Of a stretch of DNA of 64,000 bases, positions 9,201 to 16,400 are shown piece by piece (the stretch's first letter is position 1; every line of letters begins with the position of its first letter). Made by a program: the position numbers and the translations under genes. The stretch comes from DAINPP01 sp963667315. GTDB taxonomy: Bacteria; Thermotogota; Thermotogae; MWEM01. A model generated the notes under the pieces. The model was not told where the DNA came from. It did not search any database and saw only the letters and a program-made list of their open reading frames with translations. The stretch covers positions 1,922,001-1,986,000 of the forward strand of contig OY763325.1 of NCBI GenBank assembly GCA_963667315.1, in the 5' to 3' direction.

Positions 9201-10232
9201 GTTCGTCTGTGTTCGTGTCGCCGCTCCGTTGGCGTCTTTTGCCATGATGAACCAGTAATACGTTCGCCCTTCTTCCAGTCCTTCCGGCTGGTATTCTGTC
9301 TCGTCTATCCCTTCGACCGTTACGTTTCGGTTGGTGTTTTTTACCATGTCGATGTACACGTAGTATTTCACAGCGTCTCCGTCCGGGTCAACGCTGGCAC
9401 TCCAGCTCAGGGTCACGTCGGTGGCTACGTCGGTTGCCCCTTCTGTCGGGTTCAGGAGTTCGGGTTGGCTTGGCGCTCTGTTTCCCGTTCTCACTTGTGA
9501 GCTTCCCACCACACTGGTCTGGCTCGCGCTGTTTTGTGCCACGATCACCCAGTCGTACAAGGTCTGGCTGTTCATGTTGTTGAACGTGTGGCTCGTGTCT
9601 GTGGTGTGGGCTGTCGTCGCCGGCGCGATTCTCGCCATCCAGTAGCCCATTTCTTCCACGTTTCTTGTGCTCATTCCCTGTCCCTGGTCGTACACGTAGA
9701 TCACGTATTCTACCGCTCTTCCCGGGTTCTGCCGGTCTTCGTATGCCGGCCAGTCTAAGGTGAAGCTTGTGTTTTCCACTTCACTCACGATCAGTGACGG
9801 GTCTGTCGGAATCTCTTCCGGGTCTACCGGCTGGGGCAGGCTTTCCCCGTTTATGGTAAAGGTCCAGATCGGACTCTTTGTGCTGTTTCCGTTCTTGTCC
9901 ATCGCTGTGACCCGCCAGTACCAGATCCCCTCTTCCAGGTTCGGCAGCAGAAAGTATGTCTCCACCGTCTCATAGAAGGTCGGGTCGTCCAGTCCTTCTA
10001 TCGTCCGCGCGTAGTTGATGCGGTAGGTCACTGCTCCACCTTCCGGATCCGTGCTTGCCGTCCATTTGCTGTAGAAGTAGTTCTCGTCCACCAGTTCGCT
10101 CTGTGAAGGGTAGATGTTCACTACCGCACTCGGTGCCTGGTTTGGCTTCTTTTGGCTTACGCATGATGTCACCGTCAGCATAATGGCTGCTATCAGTAAC
10201 AATACGATTAGCATTTTTCTGTTCTTTTTCAT
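3204..10232 (-). CDS. Giant modular surface lipoprotein, array member 2 (2342 aa)
   Basis: The ATG at 10232 follows GGGGGC. The signal peptide ends in the lipobox VTSC. Domains in order: four fibronectin-III-like domains (about 30-455); four SwmB/SbsA-type Ig-like repeats (455-880); beta-helix 1 (887-1127); a beta-sandwich (about 1207); a cadherin-like domain (about 1354) containing LKVASETSV; beta-helix 2 (1432-1715); another sandwich (1787-1820); and a terminal Pmp-like beta-helix (1960-2290) rich in GGGLY/GGGIY and N-T motifs. The tail carries NLSVNDSG. No LPXTG, autotransporter barrel or enzyme motif is visible, so attachment is through the N-terminal lipid. It is a single-gene unit with its own promoter and terminator. 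A role in adhesion or binding of extracellular polymers is inference; the beta-helices could also be degenerate polysaccharide lyases. Confidence 0.92.
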   Translation of the reverse strand: MKKNRKMLIVLLLIAAIMLTVTSCVSQKKPNQAPSAVVNIYPSQSELVDENYFYSKWTASTDPEGGAVTYRINYARTIEGLDDPTFYETVETYFLLPNLEEGIWYWRVTAMDKNGNSTKSPIWTFTINGESLPQPVDPEEIPTDPSLIVSEVENTSFTLDWPAYEDRQNPGRAVEYVIYVYDQGQGMSTRNVEEMGYWMARIAPATTAHTTDTSHTFNNMNSQTLYDWVIVAQNSASQTSVVGSSQVRTGNRAPSQPELLNPTEGATDVATDVTLSWSASVDPDGDAVKYYVYIDMVKNTNRNVTVEGIDETEYQPEGLEEGRTYYWFIMAKDANGAATRTQTNTFMTKAEGMDVPNNPTPGDGTEGMDATAPPLLEWEHDKNGAPITYTVYMSANPKKIDKKAEGLTAKNYQIQGLLEGNTRYYWAIEAKDTGTDKTTRSGVWTFKTGTIEAPEQTGAKTNSDGTQIELTYDKAMGDPSGKKDAYTVKKEQTANITSRDSRTITTYQTIETSKIERKAGTTNAYVLTLEEAIESGDKVFIDYTPGTIASTDGGKLAQYKNVAVTNRVPGEAPLVTEATASTNTIEIAFDKDMKDVPSGAKTQFSVQSGSVLKQIESVTRTASDTYTLTLKDGQSIAYGETVLISYAKGSVQAQNEAYLESFAGIAADNTVPAPQPQFVSGETSEDGLTVKVTFDRAMADPTGKHGQFHLGINETQTIGRSAPTTTIESATLNSADAKIIELGLNRAVSNGDVLTLDYTAGDVESANGAALATFTDKPISNRVPAPLPICTAATMTADGRHVEIGFSRDMKAPTAEEANQFGVLVNGYVDEIESATLSADKRVITLNLQKPIGKNNEVHLSYTKGTVAATNDGLLESFQNKKVNTDALDTIWVIKGIGWNYSRIQDAIDAQETVDGDIIMVATGTYRENVNFNGKALMLTSTWQTDPLATSTTIIDGGNNGTAAVTIGTEDHYVSGERSADYNWNTLTQRKDEEARIYYYAAIAGFTIKNGAGDSFTSTARIPEIGVPCGIHVVGLAQIAYNIITDNGNESTALNGYGIYVSEAARAVIGMNVIQNNYNSWNGAGIYLENYNDFSSGRDMGATALIAMNEIRDNKARKGAGIYIEDGVNVEGLNIEGYGEYWKHFNAPNAEVLFVEQASTQTVNSYSNNSLIQDNVMLRRLAEETEGADIYWEVEEDTLAGSLSLRPQTEYEQTEVTLNLDYTIGCEYHNGSVVFTIGENSGHNFEITAGASVVIGEEATAITTYSYSTSVATVTGIKLEAGTVTLRLTPQETPAGTVVNTISTRDLDYIMSAVGDADGNDSVWTVSEAATQNFTSKSYSLNTDFILTGANPESVQYKETNPATELKVASETSVAIVLSSIKASDDSSQTYAVITASGTLTGTDKLTGEATLIVTAEHGNTHAYAIAINVTKFVRLEQENVASGGRLTGRTGAALSTTWHDTIAQAVDNAIGFRQSTITVWEGYYRETVDFTSKPIHLMSTDPASETVRTNTVIDGDGQGNAIMIGEMPEEISSSRQVAGETIVEGFTITGGRMPAGGLASVRSISAYTFDYVGAIHLYGVDATIRNNLITENGTFTLSGPTMGWGIISENASPVIYNNEISKNFSYEGAAVLIVGGGPEIYENLITENMAVGGPAICLISREQDDLTVSSRIGLYTDTNARIYKNTLKENVGIAEEDGTNAGAAIYSDIMCNIYNRTGEVWKKFKSPAATIEFVEGGVTENRNIYVDNTLRKQDGSTEGIIEEGKEITFCGTESDMTQRTTKGTVETTPATALLGEPFTFVATYTFDGASCEATLTFEMPSQIDLSTAASITIGENARRALKAEEFDVGNGAVYLSGITGNNERVVLAVNQYSEVPAGTHLIKAIADADGTGTLYIPSRQFVDSDTASSTLIIESEGIFKVEIGNRVTGYTSFSEAFNSIGSGQTATICIDESTTLTLSAEYTVGSGKDITIMTREGTEVVFKHDGVSNRMFNVFGSNDGTALKLIGLTLRDYSGNYNPISVVQSDLFLDGCRILETGGSSAVKVSLARAVINDTLIASSTAAFSGVSGGGLYFSSSIATVTNSEVKYNTATSYAGGIYLSNSTLTIINTTISSNQSNNNAGSGGGLYSSNSTLKLISSTVTYNDSDDADGGGIYQSGGEGTLILEGTLVASNTAYSNGGGIYAQCDLEIDDCTITYNTTSVFFKNGGGLYLKNYSNVSIDNSFIAYNTTSQNGGGLYLDTYKDTSVFSIDHSVITANTANINGQGNTGSGGGLYCNAYKGSFKTGGSDWVNPNGEYDDNLSVNDSGTINVPLQNDDSVKIFDNTLSNGGTYAKQISFPAL
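4500..5090 (-). repeat. Distal repeat shared with member 3 (sandwich region), copy in member 2
   Basis: Nearly identical DNA occurs at about 11439-12030 in member 3. It encodes the sandwich domain before the terminal beta-helix, including the MTQRTTKGTVETTPATALLG stretch. Downstream of it the two genes diverge completely. Confidence 0.75.
5460..5958 (-). repeat. Distal repeat shared with member 3 (beta-helix entry), copy in member 2
   Basis: Nearly identical DNA lies at 12414-12912 in member 3 with a constant offset of 6954 bases. It covers the FVRLEQENVASGG entry of beta-helix 2 and its first coils. Identity stops at 5958/12912 inside the preceding cadherin-like domain. Confidence 0.75.
7330..10170 (-). 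repeat. Member 2 copy of the conserved front cassette
   Basis: About 2.84 kb that matches 15994-18834 in member 3 with a constant offset of 8664 bases and only scattered substitutions. It encodes mature residues from just after the lipobox to the first coils of beta-helix 1. At 7130-7320 the sequence is replaced by an unrelated variant. Confidence 0.88.
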
Positions 10233-10276
10233 AAGATCAGCCCCCGGTTGTTTTAATGGAATTTTTATATCCTTTC

Positions 10277-10285
10277 ATTCTACCA
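10277..10285 (-). promoter_or_regulatory. Extended -10 promoter of array member 2
   Basis: The minus strand reads TGGTAGAAT, preceded by GTA. The upstream box ATGTTTGTGGTA and the downstream leader GGATATAAAAAT are shared with members 3 and 4. The leader is about 40 bases long. Confidence 0.6.
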
Positions 10286-10304
10286 TACCACAAACATTTT
10301 CCCC

Positions 10305-10340
10305 TTAAAAAAAGGAACGCCTTTTTTCACACGCTCCTTC
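10305..10340 (-). terminator. Rho-independent terminator after member 3
   Basis: The arms AAGGAGCG and CGTTCCTT pair on the minus strand with one wobble. They are followed by a run of T, 70 bases past the member 3 stop. Confidence 0.6.
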
Positions 10341-10412
10341 TTTTGTTTTCATTCGATACGATCAATTATTGTATTCGAAATTAGGGATTGTCCTTGTTGA
10401 TTTTCTTCATTC

Positions 10413-13400
10413 TCACCATTTCATCTGATTTCCGTTTCCACCTGCTTCATTATCATAAACCTTTGCGGGATAAGAAGTATCGTTTAAATGCATTACAGCA
10501 TCTTCGAAACCAATCGGACCTTCCTTATTAACTGAAAAATTGGTGTCATAATTTCCTCCCGCAAAACTCCAAAAAATGGAATCTATGTAAACATTTCCAG
10601 CATTTCTATAAATACCGCCACCGTCTCCATCAGCTGTGTTTGAACGAATATGACCACTGTTAAAATTAAGAGTTGGAAGTCCTGAACCTGGGGTCATATA
10701 AATCCCACCACCATTAAATTTACTATAATTATTTTCAATCCAACAATCCTCAAGAGTTATTGTTCCGTCGAGTAAATAAATCCCACCGCCACCGTATTGA
10801 TCTGTGCCCGTAGCTGTATTACTGGCAATAACCGTATCGATTATATAGACCGTTGAATCATTTACTAAAATTCCACCTCCGACACCAGCTTCATTATAAC
10901 AAACTGTAGAATTCTTAATAGTAACATGAGGGGAGGATTTCACAAACATTCCACCACTATTTACATCAGCTGTATTGGAGGCAATCAATGTATTCTGAAT
11001 GAGTGCTGTTGAGTTTTGCACAACAAGACCAGCACCCCAGTAATCAGTGGTTTGGTTATCAACAATCTGGCAATTTTCTAATTGTAAATGGGCATTATTA
11101 ACATAAAACCCAGCGCCTAAGTCGTAATAAACACCATCCCGAACCACTGCGTTATAAAGGGTTAAAGAGGCTCCATTTGTCGAACCATCAACATAGAAAA
11201 TCCTATTCCCTCCATCGCCTTTAAAGGTAAGCGTTTCCCCATCTGCGGGTTTGATACGAATATCTTTTCCGTAATCGATCTGAAGTTGTCCGCTCACTAT
11301 AACCTCTGTACTCTCACTTGTGGTGATCGTGGCAGTTTCTCCATAATTTATCTTACCAAACGCCTCGTCAAAAGTCACACAAATTTCAGAAGAATCCACC
11401 TTTTCAAGTGTGAAAATCCCATCTACCTCTATCTCCAACGTTGAAGAAGCCGTATCACTGTCGACAAACTGTCTCGAAGGGATATAAAGGGTTCCCGTTC
11501 CATCCGCATCGGCGATCGCCTTAATCAAATGGGTTCCCGCCGGCACCTCACTGTGCTGATTCACTTCCAGAACGACCCGTTCATTTTCTCCCGTTATACC
11601 GGACAGATAGACCTCTCCATTTCCCGCATCAAATTCTTCCGCTTTCAGTGCTCGTCTTGGGGCTTCTCCAATCGTGATGGAGGCATCCGTCGACAGATCT
11701 ATCTGACTCGGCATTTCAAACGTCAGGGTCGCTTCCCAGCTGGCACCGTCAAAGGTATACGTCGCCACAAAGGTGAACGGTTCTCCCAACAAAGCCGTCG
11801 CCGGTGTCGTCTCCACCGTTCCTTTCGTCGTGCGTTGTGTCATATCACTTTCCGTTCCACAGAAGGTAATCTCTTTTCCTTCCTCTATGATGCCTTCTGT
11901 CGATCCATCTATATTCCTCACGGTATTATCGATGTAAATATTCCGGTTTTCCGCCACTCCCCCTTCGATAAATTCTATCGTTGCCGCCGGTGATTTGAAC
12001 TTCTTCCACGCCTCTCCGGTCCTGTTATAAATATTGCACATGATGTTCGAAAAGATTGCCGCACTGCCATTTGTACCGTCTTCCTCTGCAATTGCGATAT
12101 TTTCTTTCAAAGTATTTTTGTATATCCTGGCATTTGTTTCCGTGTATATTCCGTCTCTTGCTGAAACGGAATCTTCCTGCTCTCTTGAGATGAGACAGAT
12201 AGCCGGTCCGCCAACCGCTATATTTTCCTGGATAATATTATCGTATATTTCAGGTCCGCCTCCGACGATCAATATGGCAGCTCCTTCATAGCTGAAGTTC
12301 TTTGAGATTTCATTATCGTAGATCACCGGACTGGCATTTTCCGAGATGATTCCCCATCCCATCGTCATCGTTGGCCCACTGCTCGGTCCACTGAATGTAA
12401 GCGTTCCGTTTTCTGTGATGAGGTTGTTTCTGATGGTGGCATCTACGCCGTACAGGTGAATGGCGCCAATGTAATCAAGCGTATAGGCATCTATTGATCT
12501 GACAGACGAAAGACCTCCTGCCGGCATTCTTCCACCGGTGATGGTGAAGCCTTCAACGATGGTCTCTCCCGCTACCTGTCTTGACGACGAAACGGCTTCC
12601 GGCATCTCTCCGATCATAATGGTATTCCCCTGACCATCCCCGTCGATAACGGTGTTCGTTCTCACCGTTTCACTCGCCGGATCCGTACTCATGAGATGGA
12701 TTGGTTTGCTCGTGAAGTCAACCGTTTCCCTGTAATAGCCTTCCCATACCGTGATCGTCGACTGGCGGAATCCGATGGCGTTATCCACCGCCTGAGCGAT
12801 CGTGTCATGCCACGTTGTACTCAGTGCAGCTCCTGTTCTACCGGTCAGTCTGCCGCCACTCGCCACATTTTCCTGTTCCAGTCTTACAAATTTCGTCACG
12901 TTGATCGCTATGCCGAATTCCGCTGAATACGGTTCGCCGTGTTCGGAAACCACAACGAGCGTTGCCGCTCCCGTCAGCTCTGTATCCGTTGCCAATGGGC
13001 TTTCTTTGCTGGTCGTGTCGTTGTAGATACTGTAGCTCTGTTCTGAATCATCTGCTGCTTCTATGTTGTCCAATACGGTCTGTACCGTCGTTTCACTGGC
13101 CACTTTCAGTTCTGTTGCCGGACTCGTCGTCTTGTACTGGATGCTTTCCGGGTTGGTTCCCGTCAGGATGAAGTCTGTGTTCAATGACAGGTTCTCTGAT
13201 GTAAATTCTGTCTCGTTTTCATCACTTTTATCCCATGCCGTGTCTGCTCCGTCTGCATCCCCTCTCGCATTGAAGGTGTACCCCAGATCTCTGCTTTCAC
13301 TTACATTTGCCAGTCCCGTCGGGATTGCCTGATTTGCCAGTCTCAGAGTGACTGTTCCTGCTTCAAGGTTGATGCCGGTGATGGTAATACCCTGTGTGCT

Positions 13401-16400
13401 GTAAGTGTAGTTTGAAGCTTCCGTTGCTGTTCCGTCTATGATCACACTCGCATCGGCTGTCAATTCAAATCCGGTCGGGATATCTACCGTGAGACTTCCC
13501 CCGTGGAATTCCTGTCCAATCAGATAATCTATGTTCAGGATAATCGCTTCTCTTTCCGTTCCCGCTTCCGGTCTCAGGGTGAGTGTTCCTTCCGCTGTCG
13601 TATCCGTTCCGTACCGGATATCTGCCCCGTCTGTGTAATTGCCCAGGTTGGTGTTGCCGGTGTAGGTGTTGTTGCTGTTTGTCGTGTTTTCAACGAATGT
13701 TACGTTTGCCGTTCCTGAGTTGAAGTGTTTCCAGCTGCTACCGTCCGCGTTTTTCGGATCCGCTCTGTAATAGAAGAAGATTCCCGGTCCCGTGACCGCT
13801 GCGTTATTTGTGATCGTGTTGTTGTAGATCACCGGTCTCAGAATAGCCGGCTCAGAGCGGTTCTCCCTTATGGCTGAAGGAGCCATTGATTCCATGAGAT
13901 ACATGCCGTCGACAATCCCAATCCCCGCACCGTATCCGTAACTCACGTTATCACTGATCGTGTTGTTGTAGATTGTCGGGTTTCCGTCGATAACACCGAT
14001 TCCCGCACCACCGAGAATGTTGTAATTATTCGTGATCGTATTGTTGTAAAGGGTTGGACTTGCCGCTTCAACCGCAATTCCGATACCACTCTTGTCCGCG
14101 GATGGATTTCCCGTTCCCGTTCCGTTTTCGGTCAGGAGGTTGTTTCTCACGATGGCATCCACTCTATTAATATAGATTCCCGCTGAGATGGCATCCGAGA
14201 AGTTTATGACAGGTCTTGCCCCTGTTCCGAAGAGCATCAGAACGCTTTCCCCGTTTTTGACGGTGAAGCCTTCGACAATGGTTTCCCCTTCGTTGAACCC
14301 TCTTGCGGATGAGGCAACGCTTTCGCCTATTTTGACTGCCGTTCCGTTGGCATTTCCGTCGATGATGGTATTTGCCCTCACCGTTTCACTCGCCGGATCG
14401 GTACTGGTCAGATGGATGTGTTTATTTCCCAGGGTCAGATTTTCAACGTAATGTCCCGGCCATACGGTAATCGTTGACTGGCTGAACTGGTTTGCGTCTG
14501 TTACCGCATCTGAAATCGTGTCATGCCACGTTGTTGCCGCTTCCTGCGGGATAGTTCTGCTGATCAGTCTGCCTTCACTGTCACTTGCGCTTGTTTCCAG
14601 TCTGACAAAGGCTGTTGGATTAATCGTTATCGCATATTCTGCCTTGTTTCCGTGTTCCGCCGTGACGATCAGGGTTGCTTCGCCCGTCAGTTCGTCTTCT
14701 CCCGTCTGTGTGCCGCTTGCCGTGATGATGGCATAGGTCTGTGATGAGTCGTCTGTCGCTTTTATCGCTGCTAGAACTGTGTCCACGGTTGTTTCAGATG
14801 CCACTTTCAGCCGCTTGGGTGTTTCAAGCAGTTTGACGTACGGCTCGTTGCCTGCTTTGTATGCAATGTCCGTTACGATGGATAATTCCTTCGCCACGAA
14901 TGTCGCCGTTGAGGCTGTTGTTTCGCTCCAGACACTGTCGCTGCCGTCGGCGTCTCCTACCGCACTCATCTCGTAATCCAAATCTCTCGTTGAGATTGTA
15001 TTGACAACCGTTCCCGCCGGTGTTTCCTGTGGGGTGAGTCTCAAGGTGACCGTTCCGCTTTCGAGTTTGATTCCCGTAACCGTTGCCACCGTTGTGCTGT
15101 AGCTGTAGGTTGTGATGGCCGTGGCTTCTTCTCCGATCACGACGGAGGCTCCCGCTGTGATCTCGAAGTTGTGTCCGCTGTTTTCACCTATCGTGAAGAC
15201 GACACTTCCGTTGTGGTATTCGCAGCCAATCGTGTAATCCAGGTTCAGTGTCACTTCCGTCTGTTCGTATGCCGTTTCCGGTCTCAGGCTCAGGCTTCCG
15301 GTCAGGGTGTCTTCTTCCACTTCCCAGTAGATATTCGCCCCTTCCTGTACAGCCATTCTCTGTACGCTGTATCGCTCTTCTATCAATGTGTTGTTGCTGT
15401 AACTGTTCACCGTCTGTGTTGCTGCCTGTTCGACGAATAGAACTTCCGCATTCGGTGCGTTGAAGTGTTTCCAGTATTCTCCGTATCCTTCGATGTTAAG
15501 CCCTTCAACGTTGACGCCGTCTTCTATGTAAATCCCGGCTCCTTTTCGTGCTTTGTTGTCCCTGATCTCGTTCATGGCGATCAGGGCTGTGGCTCCCATG
15601 TCTCTTCCGGATGAAAAGTCGTTGTAGTTTTCGAGATAGATGCCCGCGCCGTTCCAGCTGTTGTAGTTGTTCTGGATGACGTTCATCCCGATCAGCACTC
15701 TCGCTGCTTCGGACACGTAGATCCCGTATCCGTTCAGGGCTGTCGATTCATTTCCATTATCCGTGATGATGTTGTAGGCGATCTGTGCTAACCCCACCAC
15801 GTTGATCCCGCACGGGACGCCGCTGTTAATGTTCTCTCTTGAGGTGCTGTCATAGGATTGCCCCGCTCCATTCTGAATCGTGAATCCGGCGATGATGGCA
15901 TAGCTTGGCATGTCACTTCTGCTCTTCGTCCAGTTATTGAAATCCTTTGCCAGCTCTGTTCCTCTGTCCATGGATACATAATGTTCTTCCGTTCCGATGG
16001 TCACCGCTGCTGTTCCGTTGTTGCCCCCGTCGATGATGGTTGTGCTGCTGGCCAGTGGATCGGTTTGCCAGGTACTCGTGAGCATCAGTGCCTTCCCGTT
16101 GAAGTTCACGTTTTCTCTGTACGTTCCCGTGGCCACCATGATGATGTCCCCGTTTTCTGTTTCCTGTGCGTCGATCGCATCTTGTATCGTTGAGTAGTTC
16201 CAGCCGATTCCTTTGATGACCCATATCGTGTCAAGGGCATCCGTGTTCACTTTTTTGTTCTGGAAGCTTTCCAGTAAGCCGTCATTCGTTGCCGCTACGG
16301 TTCCTTTGGTGTAGGATAAATGCACTTCGTTGTTTTTTCCGATCGGTTTCTGAAGGTTCAGCGTGATCACGCGCTTGTCCGCACTCAGTGTCGCGCTTTC

